Assembly (NCBI GenBank): GCA_905160935.1
Contig: CAJHZI010000496.1
Coordinates: forward strand, 696,935 to 760,934
DNA from: Enchytraeus crypticus
Lineage: Eukaryota; Annelida; Clitellata; Enchytraeida; Enchytraeidae
Direction of reading: 5' to 3'
DNA: 64,000 nt
The notes beneath the pieces were generated by a model. That model was not told where the DNA came from. It was given only the letters and a program-made list of their open reading frames with translations, and did not search any database. Shown one piece after another: positions 52,839-63,714 of the stretch. A program made the translations under genes and the position numbers. How positions within the stretch are numbered: the first letter of the stretch is position 1; each line of letters opens with the position of its first letter.

Positions 52839-54325
52839 ATGAACACCATTAACAAAACAACTTATGACCTATTTAATGAACACCAATCGGCATACACTAA
52901 AAACCGCTCTACTGAAACTGTTCTTCTATCAATCTGCAACACCATCACCAAGGCCATGAGCATTCAGCGTATCACTGGGCTTTGCATGCTCGATTTATCT
53001 GCGGCCTTTCACCATAGATCATCATATTCTCCTACAGCGTCTTTCCTCTTGGTTTGGTATCCATGACAATGCTCTTGCATGGTTTACCTCATATCTTACC
53101 GATCGTACTCTCAGCGTAAAAGTGCAAGAGTACGCATCTCCACCTTCCAACCTCAAGTACGGTGTGCCTCAGGGCTCCGTTCTTGGTCCAATCCTGTTCA
53201 ACCTCTACACTACACCTTTAAGCTCATTGATTTCCTCTCATTCACTTGACCACCAACTTTTTGCTGACGGCACTCAGCTATACACATGCTTCACCCCCCA
53301 CTCCTATCCTGATGCCAAAGCATGCCTACAGCAATCCTTCCAGTCGATTTCTTCATGGACGTCTGCCAATTTTTTAGCGCTCAATCCATCAAAGACTGAG
53401 TTTGTGCTATTTTGGACACCTCACCTCAACAAATGTCAAACCTGAATAAGGCTTTCCTCTCTCTCTCACCTCTGACCTGGCCATCACACCTGTTTCCTCT
53501 GTCAAGAGCCTCGGTGTCATTCTCGACCAGCATGTCACATTCCACGATCACATCACCAAAACTTCACAGGCTTGCTTCTTCCACATCAGAGATCTGCGTC
53601 GAATGCGACCATATCTTACCTTTAAGACCGCTTCTACCATCGGTGTGGCTCTCGTTCAATCCAAACTGGACTACTGTAACTCCTTGTTTCTGAATCTCCC
53701 AAGCTGCGAGATCGACAGATTGCAGTTTATCCAGAACTCCCTTGCAGTCTTCCCCCGCTCCAAGCACTCCCAAGTGATTCCTCTCTTGAAGTCTCTGCAC
53801 TGTCATAAAGTCAGAGAACGCATTGTTTACAAGGCAGCTTCTCTGAGATACAAGTCTATTACTACCTCGGGCAAAGGTTACATGTCCCACTTAATGCAAG
53901 TGAGACAGCCTTCCTCCATGAAGTTATCCACTAGGTCCTCTAACCTAATCACTTTATAGCGACCTAGCATCCCTTCTCGCAGTAAGCTCTCCAAGCTTTC
54001 CTTCCAGCACACTGCTCATCAGATCTGGAATTCTCTTCCTTCCACTTTACGCATCCCCTCAACTTTTGCTGACGATCCTTTCCTTTCATATGAACAGTTT
54101 CATAGACGGTTGAAAGCTTTTCTTTTTGACCACTCATATTCAAACTTTGCACATGAACTGAGACCAACACGCACACCTCCATTCCACTAGTACCCTTCCT
54201 CGGACCGATCTCCCAGATTTTGGATCGCACCGTTCTGGACCCCACACTCTGCTCATCGGATTTGATTTGGTATCACAGTGCTCAATGTTGTCATTGACGA
54301 CAGTAGCACTCTAATTTTGTTGTTT
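52839..54325 (+). pseudogene. L2/CR1-like non-LTR retrotransposon, broken RT and 3' tail
   Basis: RT blocks in order: HQSAYTKNRSTETVLLSICN, CMLDLSAAF, then a small deletion that shifts frame and removes the D after AAF, IDHHILLQRLSSWFGIHDNA, YGVPQGSVLGPILFNLYTTP and HQLFADGTQLYT. The catalytic FADD box reads FADG. The C-terminus has QIWNSLPSTLR and YEQFHRRLKAFLF. The 3' region ends with gttgtcattgacgacagtag, cactctaatt and (GTT)n. It lies about 470 bp upstream of the 5' end of the POMGNT1-like gene. The 5' part is missing. Confidence 0.85.
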
Positions 54326-54335
54326 TTGTTGTTGT

Positions 54336-54932
54336 TTATAAAACAGACCGAGCCAAATTATGATGTCTCAACAGCGTAGAGGTAACGTCATGAAGTTTTA
54401 AATGACAGATTCTGTGGTGAATTGAACCCTCGTGGGTTCGAATCACAGCCGCGCTGATCTGAGGATTAAAATCTCGGATGTCGCGAACAGCCTTGCTGCC
54501 TGTTCGTCCTCGAGCGGTTGTCTTATTCGGGACCCGCTCGACGGTCGGCAGTACTTCGAGACGGCAGCTTTTTTCGTCGAATGCTTTATTAAGGGTACCG
54601 CTTGTCAGGAGGAACCGAGGTGCTGCGTCTTCAAATGATACTTCTTTCCTCGTATCATCCGTCTCGATAGGCCTTTCTTGTTCGTTACCGACTGAGTAGG
54701 CCAAGGTCCAACCCCCCTTGTCTACTTCGTAATTGGGTTCTCGGGAACCCGGCGCACAGCGTCCACGCTGGACCGAGTCGGGAGTAGAAGCATACTCCAC
54801 GTCTTCTATGTATTTAGACGATGATGGTTGATTTTCTTCCATGCTTCCTCGTGATATCCGTGGTTCTCGGGGCGAAGTGATGTGGTGACCCGAACCGGTA
54901 GTGGAAGCGTCTGCGTTATCTTGGGCGATCAC
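54336..54932 (-). CDS. 3' LTR copy of the LTR open frame, running into the flanking SINE
   Basis: Same start and residues as the frame at 57671-58168 up to SKAVRD, then about 33 codons of LTR edge and SINE sequence. The C-terminus is an insertion artefact. Confidence 0.35.
   Translation of the reverse strand: MIAQDNADASTTGSGHHITSPREPRISRGSMEENQPSSSKYIEDVEYASTPDSVQRGRCAPGSREPNYEVDKGGWTLAYSVGNEQERPIETDDTRKEVSFEDAAPRFLLTSGTLNKAFDEKSCRLEVLPTVERVPNKTTARGRTGSKAVRDIRDFNPQISAAVIRTHEGSIHHRICHLKLHDVTSTLLRHHNLARSVL
54355..54478 (+). repeat. SINE family C, left part (split by LTR element)
   Basis: It carries gtagaggtaacgtcatgaag, cctcgtgggttcgaatcac and gctgatctgaggattaaaat, then stops at ctcgga where the LTR element begins. 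The rest resumes at 59341. Confidence 0.82.
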
Positions 54933-56097
54933 GGTTGGATTTTCTACCCTGCTTCCTAGTTTTACAAACTTGTAGTATATAATTAAGTGATTGGTTGTTT
55001 TAACTGCGACGAACTTTATTTTCTTTACCCTACTAAAACGTCCCTTTACCTTTTTAGACTTATTCTTCCCTATCCTTTTACTATTGGTCTTCCCGTATTT
55101 TCTACTCCTAATAGGTAATCCTACTCCCGCCTGCAGAGACGAACTCGACCCAGGCGCTTAGCAAATACCTGCAGAGACGAACTCGACCCAGGCAATGCCG
55201 TTGTTAGCCTCCCGCCTGCAGAGACACACTCGACCCAGGCGCTTAGCAAATACCCGCAGAGACGAACTCGACCCGGGTATCGCAGTGGACTACCAGCCTC
55301 CCGCCTGCAGAGACACACTCGACCCAGGCGCTTAGCAAATACCCGCAGAGACGAACTCGACCCGAGTATTGCCGTGGACTACCAGCCTCCTCGCCTGTAG
55401 AGACACACTCGACCCAGGCGCTTAGCGAATACCCGCAGAGACGGACTCGACCCGGGTATCGCCGTGGACTACCAGCCTCCTCGCCTGTAGAGACCCACTC
55501 GACCCAGGCGCTTAGCGAATACCCGCAGAGACGGACTCGACCCGGGTATCGCCGTGGACTACTAGCCTCTTACCTGGGCCTACCCAGGGGGACACTGAAC
55601 TCTCTCGCCTCCAAATTAGCCTTCGCGGCTTGGGACATTAGCCAACCTGAGGGGCCCCCTTACCTAGCCCGTAGGGAGTCAGTAAGGGGAAGGATCATTG
55701 AGACTCGATCCTTATGAGAACTACACGTTGTACACCGTATAGACCCATCGGAGCCGCCCTCCTGGGAACCTACTCAGACGAACCAAGTAGGCCCCCGGCC
55801 CCAACGTGTTTCTATTGTATCTCCGGCCGCTTAATATACTACTCAAGCGATCGACTTCAGCCAACCACGGCACTTCTCGTTTAATCGATTTACGCGTTAG
55901 CTGCGTCACTTTGGAAATACCCAGCGTAATAATCTAGCTAGGCCTACTTATCACTTCGACTTATATAATCTATCATAAATCTTTGGAAATACCCTACGTC
56001 ACTTAATATTTATAAATAACAGCTGTATAATATTTGCTTTCTATCTACAATATATATTTATTAATATAATAATTGTGAACAAGGCGTGTTCATTACA
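54479..56097 (-). repeat. 3' LTR (in element orientation)
   Basis: Direct repeat of 57715-59335. It contains a five-unit minisatellite at 55130-55575 and the LTR open frame on the minus strand. Confidence 0.93.
55130..55575. repeat. five-unit minisatellite inside the 3' LTR
   Basis: Units of roughly 90 bp each contain actcgacccaggcgcttagc and cgcagagacgaactcgaccc, with a half-unit sub-structure. Confidence 0.9.
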
Positions 56098-56100
56098 CAG

Positions 56101-56111
56101 CCTCCCCCTTT
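56101..56111 (-). promoter_or_regulatory. polypurine tract
   Basis: Minus-strand AAAGGGGGAGG lies three bases before the 3' LTR, where second-strand priming is expected. Confidence 0.85.
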
Positions 56112-57670
56112 GTGAAATAATCGTCCCGATTATCCGTTTTAAACCTCAATAAAACTCGCCGCAGTTCAGAATTAACGTTTTTTTGTATTTATTATTATTA
56201 TTATTTTTTTTTTTTGTTTTTGTTTTGTTGTTTTTTTTTATTTTTTTTATTTTTTTTTTATTTAAATTAATATCTTGTAATTGCGTATTCATGATTTTAA
56301 AACGAAATGTTGATCTTTGTTATTAAAATCCTCTCTAGTTCTTCCTACATCTTTCTACCTCCTGTACGTATCAATCTTTTACTTCTGATATTCGGCCTAC
56401 CCAACCTGTAAAAGAGTGTTCGAAGTGAATATCAAATATTCCCGTGACGGCTAAGTATCATACCTATCACCAGTCACTTCAACACCGGACATCTATGGTT
56501 ATACATGCCATAATTGAGTCGGAGACGAGGCCAGAAGTGAAACACTATGACGGAGGGAAGGGTGTCCTTAGTTATCACCTAACACAGACTATCATTCGCG
56601 ATAAGTCTGCCAACCCTAGCGACATGTGCACCCATATTCGCGAATAACTTTGGACAGTGTCCGAAACAAGACTAGAAGTGAAACACTATGACGGAGGGAT
56701 GGGTGTCCTTGGTTATCACCCAACACAGACTATCATTTGCGATAAATCTGCTAACCCTAACGACATTTTCACCCAGATTCGCGAATAACATTAATGAGAC
56801 GATTCTATGACTTACATTATCGGTCATATCCTCTCGTACTCATGTTGGCGAAAAATCTCAATTCGACTCTAGTCCTCTGGCGTTGGAAAGCATAGAAATA
56901 TTTCTATCGTGCCCTGGACTCTGATATCACTCGTTCTCTTAATTCTCCAGTACTTGTACACATTCTCGCACCTTCTTTCTGCTGGTCTCTACTGCGATCT
57001 TACAGTATTACTGAAAACACATGATCACATACTAGGCCTACGCCTTGAAATATTTACACTGAAAATATCAGAACATAATACTTCGACGACATGCTGATTT
57101 CAGCACTCTTTCTCGAGCAAGCTTAATTACTGTCGCTCGACTTAAACTAAACGACACTATGAAGTCCATGTCGTAAAATACTTATATGTGCTCCAATTGC
57201 GTTAAGATTTCGTACGACTTATTGTTAAAATAAAATTTCTCCGCAATTGTTACATGGCCTAAAACGTCGCATATTTAATGTTTTCCAAACCAAAACTCCT
57301 TATATATCCACAGTCTTTTGATGCTGACTGTTAAATATATGTTACCGCTGAATTCAGGCCAAGGCCTAATATTTTCATTAACTACCTGATCAATACGTCT
57401 TGTTCTTACTTCTACCTTCATCTCTTAATGAAATATCAATATCTTTTCTTGTTCATTTCCCGTTGAACTTAATTCTTCGTTAACGACCCTAATAATCCCT
57501 ATTACTATGATTGTCTTAACATTTCGTCGACAGCCACAAGATCCCGAGTAATTCCTGTCTTTCTCCTACTACTTCGCTGATGACCCCAATGATCCCGAGT
57601 ATGAACCCGGTAATTCAATATAACCTCGTCGTCTTCGTCTATTTTGTAGTTAGACCCCGCCGGCCAGGGT

Positions 57671-58168
57671 TTATATCTCCCGTAATAGCCGGAAATCCCA
57701 CTTCTGACACCATTTGTCGCGAACTGCCTTGCTGCCTGTTCGTCCTCGAGCGGTTGTCTTATTCGGGACCCGCTCGACGGTCGGCAGTACTTCGAGACGG
57801 CAGCTTTTTTCGTCGAATGCTTTATTAAGGGTACCGCTTGTCAGGAGGAACCGAGGTGCTGCGTCTTCAAATGATACTTCTTTCCTCGTATCATCCGTCT
57901 CGATAGGCCTTTCTTGTTCGTTACCGACTGAGTAGGCCAAGGTCCAACCCCCCTTGTCTACTTCGTAATTGGGTTCTCGGGAACCCGGCGCACAGCGTCC
58001 ACGCTGGACCGAGTCGGGAGTAGAAGCATACTCCACGTCTTCTATGTATTTAGACGATGATGGTTGATTTTCTTCCATGCTTCCTCGTGATATCCGTGGT
58101 TCTCGGGGCGAAGTGATGTGGTGACCCGAACCGGTAGTGGAAGCGTCTGCGTTATCTTGGGCGATCAC
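57671..58168 (-). CDS. 165-codon open frame starting inside the 5' LTR, unknown function
   Basis: The frame begins with MIAQDNADASTTGSG, runs through ENQPSSSKYIEDVEYASTPD and SREPNYEVDKGGWTLAYS, leaves the LTR and reads through the primer binding site before stopping. The same frame in the other LTR is open (54336-54932) and encodes the same residues up to the LTR edge, then runs into the flanking SINE. It is hydrophilic, rich in Ser, Glu and Arg, with no signal peptide or motif I recognise. Preservation in both LTRs follows partly from copying one LTR from the other at reverse transcription, so it is weak evidence for a protein. It could be the start of a gag frame whose rest was lost. Confidence 0.45.
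   Translation of the reverse strand: MIAQDNADASTTGSGHHITSPREPRISRGSMEENQPSSSKYIEDVEYASTPDSVQRGRCAPGSREPNYEVDKGGWTLAYSVGNEQERPIETDDTRKEVSFEDAAPRFLLTSGTLNKAFDEKSCRLEVLPTVERVPNKTTARGRTGSKAVRDKWCQKWDFRLLREI
57694..57712 (-). promoter_or_regulatory. primer binding site (tRNA-Leu)
   Basis: On the minus strand TGGTGTCAGAAGTGGGATT is complementary to the 3' end of metazoan tRNA-Leu (which ends ...CCCACTTCTGACA plus CCA). The spacer from the LTR is 2 nt. Confidence 0.9.
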
Positions 58169-59335
58169 GGTTGGATTTTCTACCCTGCTTCCTAGTTTTA
58201 CAAACTTGTAGTATATAATTAATTGATTGGTTGTTTTAACTGCGACGAACTTTATTTTCTTTACCCTATTAAAACGTCCCTTTACCTTTTTTAGACTTAT
58301 TCTTCCCTATCCTTTTACTATTGGTCTTCCCGTATTTTCTACTCCTAATTGGTAATCCTACTCCCGCCTGCAGAGACGAACTCGACCCAGGCGCTTAGCA
58401 AATACCTGCAGAGACGAACTCGACCCAGGCAATGCCGTTGTTAGCATCCCGCCTGCAGAGACACACTCGACCCAGGCGCTTAGCAAATACCCGCAGAGAC
58501 GAACTCGACCCGAGTATTGCCGTGGACTACCAGCCTCCCGCCTGCGGAGACACACTCGACCCAGGCGCTTAGCAAATACCCGCAGAGACGAACTCGACCC
58601 GAGTATTGCCGTGGACTACCAGCCTCCTCGCCTGTAGAGACACACTCGACCCAGGCGCTTAGCGAATACCCGCAGAGACGGACTCGACCCGGGTATCGCC
58701 GTGGACTACTAGCCTCTTCGCCTGTAGAGACACACTCGACCCAGGCGCTTAGCGAATACCCGCAGAGACGGACTCGACCCGGGTATCGCCGTGGACTACT
58801 AGCCTCCTCCCTGGGCCTACCCAGGGGGACACTGAACTCTCTCGCCTCCAAATTAGCCTTCGCGGCTTGGGACACTAGCCAACCTGAGGGGCCCCCTTAC
58901 CTATCCCGTAGGGAGTCAGTAAGGGAAAGGATCATTGAGACTCGATCCTTTATGAGAACTACACGTTGTACACCGTATAGACCCATCGGAGCCGCCCTCC
59001 TGGGAACCTACTCAGACGAACCAAGTAGGCCCCCGGCCCCAACTCGTTTCTATTGTATCTCCGGCCGCTTAATATACTACTCAAGCGATCGACTTCAGCC
59101 AACCACGGCCCTTCTCGTTTAATCGATTTACGCGTTAGCTGCGTCACTTTGGAAATACCCAGCGTAATAATCTAGCTAGGCCTACTTATAACTTCGACTT
59201 ATATAATCTATCATAAATCTTTGGAAATACCCTACGTCACTTAATATTTATAAATAACAGCTGTATAATATTTGCTTTCTATCTACAATATATATTTATT
59301 AATATAATAATTGTGAACAAGGCGTGTTCATTACA
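57715..59335 (-). repeat. 5' LTR (in element orientation)
   Basis: Direct repeat of 54479-56097. It is followed, on the minus strand, by the primer binding site and contains the same five-unit minisatellite at 58367-58805. Confidence 0.93.
58367..58805. repeat. five-unit minisatellite inside the 5' LTR
   Basis: Same unit and the same number of units (five) as in the other LTR. The long plus-strand frame 58517-59122 through this array is an artefact. Confidence 0.9.
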
Positions 59336-59340
59336 TCGGA

Positions 59341-59440
59341 CATTCACAGGACTGGTTTAACGGATAATGGTCTAAATTGCCTAACGGTTTAAACATGTGT
59401 ATTAAAAAGTAATAGATATCAACATCGTTGATCTTTTTAC
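59341..59440 (+). repeat. SINE family C, right part (after LTR element)
   Basis: cattcacaggactggtttaa, aaattgcctaacggtttaaa and agatatcaacatcgttgatc continue the SINE interrupted at 54478. Confidence 0.82.
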
Positions 59441-59689
59441 TTTAATGCGTGTTAACCTTTATCGAGCCATGCACATAGATAGGCCTATCCACTATTAATG
59501 TTTGGTTATAAGGCCGCTCCCTTCATAATTCGTTTCCTGAGACATTAAATGTACACCAGTGATGACATGGCCCTGTTAGTACATCTTTTAACGTTAAGCA
59601 GATTCTATTCTTTTAAATTTTCCAACTTTATTGGGACTATTATCAAACGGTCTATGAAAAGTTAATGTTTATTAACCAATGACAATGAA
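59441..59689. other. non-coding
   Basis: No recognised feature in this spacer between SINE and LINE tail. Confidence 0.4.
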
Positions 59690-59888
59690 CTGAAACCAAC
59701 AAACAAACATCTCTTACGCTAGCACCCTTCCTTGGCCTGATTACCCTGATTTTGGCTCGCCCCGTTTGCCGTCCACCCATGCACATGATGCTCATCGGTT
59801 TTGATTTGGTTCCACAGAGCTCGATCCGATCGATGTTGTCATGAACAACAGTAGCACTCTAATCGTATCATTATTATTATTGTTGTTG
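59690..59888 (+). repeat. LINE 3' tail fragment (L2/CR1-like)
   Basis: It matches the 3' region of the LINE at 54150-54320: gctcatcggttttgatttgg, gttgtcatgaacaacagtag, cactctaatc, then (ATT)n/(GTT)n. Confidence 0.78.
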
Positions 59889-59894
59889 CTGTTG

Positions 59895-60090
59895 TTGTAA
59901 ATGCAAGATCCTGAGGTGAATTGAACTCTCTTGGATTCGATTCCCTGCCGCGCTGATCTGCGACTAAAATCTCGGACATTAACTGGACTGGTGGCAAGAA
60001 AATGGACTAAATTGCCTAATGGTTTAAACATGTGATGTTAAAAGTGATAGATATCAACGTGATTGATCATTTCAATATAATGTGTGTTAT
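59895..60090 (+). repeat. SINE family C copy
   Basis: gatcctgaggtgaattgaac, gattcgattccctgccgcgc, aaaatctcggacattaactg and agatatcaacgtgattgatc. It directly follows a LINE tail, as does the copy at 54355. Confidence 0.75.
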
Positions 60091-60417
60091 TACTTTATAG
60101 TTATTAACATAGAATAACGAATTATGTATTTTATAAATTTGGTTATTACCTGCACATGACTGTTAATCATTTCTGTATAATGTGTATTTAACTTAAACTA
60201 TTTCGTCTATGACTATTTTATGAATTTGTTGTTTTCCAATCTGATCGGATAATCACATCGCAATTAAAATTTCGACATCTCGCTTTATTTGAATAAGACG
60301 ACGTGATGATTGATTTCGACACGTGATTGATTGATCTTATTTTTTTATTTGATTTTTTTGTTGATTTTTTCGTTTGATGTTTACTGACGTTCACCTTATC
60401 TTAGCCTAACTTAAGGC
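60091..60417. other. non-coding
   Basis: AT-rich with short gattgatt-type repeats around 60305-60380. Nothing else was recognised. Confidence 0.4.
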
Positions 60418-60457
60418 AATACGCTTTAAAAAAATAATAATAATACGGTTAGGGTGC

Positions 60458-61640
60458 CAGTGGCGGATCCAGGGGGTGAGGCCCGGGCCCCCCCCCCTTA
60501 GGTTGCCGATAAAAAATTTTAAACTTATATTTTCATTGTTATTAAGGCAATTCGCGAGTGTGCGAATATATTAGAATTGCTAATGTTAGGGGGTGGGGCC
60601 CGGGGTTGAGGGTATGACAGGTATATTTGCAATTGTTTCTATAGGGCGATTTCGATGTGTTAAATATGTTAGTAATGGGCAGTGTTAGGGGGGGGGGCGG
60701 GAGTGGAGGGTATATTTTCCTTGTTTCTAAGGCAATTTCGATATGTAAATATGTTAGTAATGGCAGTGGTTAGGTGGGGGGCCCGGAGTGGAGGGTATAA
60801 TTTCATTGTTTCTAAGGATTTAGATGGTAAATATGTTAATAATGGCAGTGGTTAGGGGGGCCCGGGGTGGAGGGTATGATAGGGTATATTTTCATTGTTT
60901 CTAAGGGAATTTCGATGTGTAAATATGTTAGTAATGGCAGTGGTTAGGGGGGGCCCGGAGTGGAGGATATGACAGGGTATAGTTTCATTGCTTCTAAGGC
61001 AATTTCGATGTGTAAATATGTTAGTAATGGTAGTGGTTAGGGGGGCCGGGGGGGTGGTACGACAGGGAACTCATTTCCAGTAGCTCGATTTTTTTCTAGG
61101 ATATACTAGGAGCCCTGTATAAAGGAAGAAGGTACAAAAAATGATGATCGTTTCACTAGCTCTCAATTTTCACTTGAACCTATGCATTGGAGGAAAAAAT
61201 TGTGTAAGTAAAAAATGTGAACTCTGTCCCGTTGCAGTGGTGCAAACAGCCTTGGATGGGAGGGGTTAAGCCCCCCCCCATCACCACCAAAATTAGGTCA
61301 TTTATGCAATTCGTCGAGATCGTCAGAGTTTCTTCAGAGGAGACAAAATTAACCTACTTTTTCCAAAACAACTGTAGGATTTTAGGTATTCCCCTGACTA
61401 TAGTACGGGTATAAGCGGGGGGGGATTGGGTGGGTTTTTGGGTCGGGAGGGTAGGGGGTAAGTTACGGGGATACACTCACTCTATGAGCCGAATTCAGTA
61501 GTGAATAAAGTTTGAGCCACCCTCCCACAGAAATTTGTCTGGTTGCGTCACATGTCCCGAAGAAGGCGGGGCGTAAGCAAAAAATGTACTGCAAAAAATT
61601 TTTCGGGCCCCCCCTTAAAAAATTCCTGGATCCGCCCCTG
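60458..61640. mobile_element. hAT-type non-autonomous element
   Basis: The termini are CAGTGGCGGATCCAGG (60458) and the inverse of CAGGGGCGGATCCAGG (ending 61640). They are flanked by an 8-bp target duplication TAGGGTGC (60450-60457 and 61641-61648), the hAT signature. It is 1183 bp, with no transposase. The inside holds tandem repeats and G/C runs. Confidence 0.93.
60520..61060. repeat. internal tandem repeats of the hAT-type element
   Basis: About six units of roughly 80-95 bp with aatatgttagtaatggcagt, ggttaggggg, gtggagggtatgacagggta and ttcattgtttctaaggcaat. Confidence 0.85.
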
Positions 61641-61689
61641 TAGGGTGCTACTGATGTTCATGACAACATAGTAAATACGCTTTAAAAAT

Positions 61690-63090
61690 GGCTAAAGCTA
61701 AAAATACTTACGGGATCAATACCGGGGATATGGCCTAATGGATAACAAACATGACGAATAATTAGCTAGAAAATCACACACTGTTCTAAGCTAGTTCCAA
61801 ATTTTACTATATTCTAAGTTATCAACTCCATAATTGTTTAATCTCAAAGTTTTCAGTTCAGATGATATATTAACTTCTAATGAAATTGCTTTCAATCAAT
61901 CAATAATCAATAAGAATTTAACGTCCCGTTCCTCGCCATAAGGCAATGTCAGGGACGTCTCTTTCGAGCTCTTTAATTTGCCCTATGTATTCTTGACAGG
62001 CAGACTCGATAAAAGAATCTTCAATGTGCAATTGTTACGTCTGAAATCTTTTCTAATTATGTTCTACATGTTGACTGGATCAGTATTTCTCAGATTGTAT
62101 CGCCTGGTTTGACTGATCGATGATATGCTCAATGGTGACAAAGGTGATAAACTGCATCTGAATGTAAATGAGTGACTAAACATTATCTACAAATAAAATT
62201 TATGACAATTTCAAATCCTTTTCGATGATTTAAAGTTTAAAGAAAAAACGAGAAATATGCAAAACATAGATGATCTTTTACCAGCGCAGTCCATCTAAGA
62301 CATACCATACAGAATATTAATTTAAAGACCTCGAAATAACGTAATACACTAAACGATTCCAGCAACAATCTTTATTCATGTTAAAATCTGAAATCTCACG
62401 TTATGAATCTCTATAGATTCTTACAGTCATCATGCAGGTTTCAGTTAGCTAGATGATATTACTGAGACATTTAATGGCAAGATAAGTGTCACAAAGTTAT
62501 ACCCCATAAGACGCTATACATTGACAATAAATAAAATTGTAGAAACTTTTCCTACCATGCCTTTGGCACGTTCAAGATTTACCCATTTATACGTGGCGAA
62601 AGGTACAAATAACAAAATATACATTGTGACACTGACACGCACTCCTTACGCACTCACGTACATACGCATGCACATTTCATAGAAATGATAGAATATCAAC
62701 AACAACTAATTTCTTAAATGTCTACCTATGCAAAAATAAATGTCACATTACGATGTACAAGTGCATTGGTCTACTTCATTTCATTATACAGAACTACATA
62801 CAAAAATACAGTAAAAAGCATGTCCCTGCGTATGAAGAAAACACTTTAGAAAATCTGAAGTCGATCAAAACTATCTACTATTTTCTGTTACAGTAATACC
62901 AAATGTCCATGCACAGGAGTCGCATTACAATATGTGCATGTCTAACGGAAGTCCACATTGTCTGTTTTTCGTGGTGTTTCGTAAGTCCGTACCTTGCGAT
63001 CGGAAAGCCCCTCGCGAGTTACGTCATTAGGGGAGGGGGAGTTGAGATATACTGATAGAGGTCATATAAAGATCTAGCTTGCTAGATCTT
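61690..63090. other. non-coding, nothing firm
   Basis: No clear gene. A minus-strand segment near 62560-62640 has an exon-like look (YKWVNLERAKGM before a GTAGGA) but no partner exons. 61895-61990 is GC-richer and may be a repeat (aacgtcccgttcctcgccat, aaggcaatgtcagggacgtc). Confidence 0.4.
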
Positions 63091-63094
63091 GCTC

Positions 63095-63366
63095 GATATG
63101 CTAGATAGAGGTTCGATATACTAGCTAGAGGCTCGATACGCTAGCTAGAGGCTCGATACACTAGCTAGAGGCTCGATACACTAGCTAGAGGCTCGATACA
63201 CTAGCTAGAGGCTCGATATACTAGCTAGAGGCTCGATATACTAGATAGAGGCTCGATATACTAGTGAGAGGTTCGATATACTAGATAGAGGCTCGATATA
63301 CTAGTTAGAGGCTCGATATACTAGTTAGAGCCTCGATAAACTAGCTAGAGACTCGATATACTAGCG
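63095..63366 (+). repeat. 20-bp minisatellite
   Basis: About 13-14 copies of a unit near ggctcgatacactagctaga, with C/T and C/G variants. Confidence 0.93.
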
Positions 63367-63714
63367 AATAGGAGGTTTGAGAAGGAAAGAGTATCCATTA
63401 CAAAAAACAAACCATATTTTTTACCCGGCAAGAATTGTATACACTAACAATAACAATTTTATTAACAAAGTACATATATAGTTAAATTGCAATGCCTAAT
63501 ACGATTAGTGAAAATGAGGTAACATTTCAAATTTATTGCAAATGTTACCGGTTCTCTTGTGCATGAACATGATTTCATGTAAATGAACAATTTAGCACAG
63601 AGGTGGGTTATTACGCATTTACAAATATCGAATATTGAGAATCACATTTTCATCAGAATGAATTCATCGGGTACAAAATGATCATCCGCCTCTCGTTACA
63701 ACTGAATTATCATT
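63367..63714. other. non-coding spacer between two minisatellites
   Basis: AT-rich, no recognised feature. Confidence 0.4.

Larger units (their letters stand above)
56098..57714 (-). other. LTR element interior, no gag-pol
   Basis: It contains T-rich sequence (56175-56270), a ~137-bp direct duplication at 56518-56650 and 56655-56790 (gaagtgaaacactatgacgg, gttatcacctaacacagact, cccatattcgcgaataac), and otherwise only short open frames. No protease, RT, RNase H or integrase motif is seen on either strand. Confidence 0.75.
54479..59335 (-). mobile_element. complete non-autonomous LTR retrotransposon (tRNA-Leu primed)
   Basis: Two ~1.62-kb direct repeats (54479-56097 and 57715-59335) start TGT and end ACA. 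They enclose 1617 bp and are flanked by a 5-bp target duplication TCGGA (54474-54478 and 59336-59340). In minus orientation, two bases after the 5' LTR comes a 19-nt primer binding site complementary to the 3' end of tRNA-Leu, and a purine tract lies just before the 3' LTR. The interior has no gag or pol, so the element must be mobilised in trans. Outside the minisatellite I counted about 13 LTR differences, so insertion is fairly recent. It splits a family C SINE. Confidence 0.95.
60418..61688 (-). mobile_element. tiny LINE 3' stub, split by a hAT-type element
   Basis: A 15-bp duplication AATACGCTTTAAAAA at 60418-60432 and 61674-61688 flanks a stub of about 50 bp. On the minus strand it reads ATGTTGTCATGAACATCAGT, AGCACCCTAACCGT and (ATT)n, the end of the L2/CR1-like LINE. 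The hAT-type element lies inside it. Confidence 0.85.

Noticed and set aside
58517..59122. 201-codon plus-strand frame in the LTR
   Set aside because: It runs through the LTR minisatellite and has no motif; the matching region of the other LTR is not open for the same length.
61217..61414. 65-codon plus-strand frame
   Set aside because: It lies inside the hAT-type element and has no transposase motif.
62540..62640. Exon-like minus-strand segment ending YKWVNLERAKGM before GTAGGA
   Set aside because: No neighbouring exons or homology could be found, and the frame also reads on without splicing.
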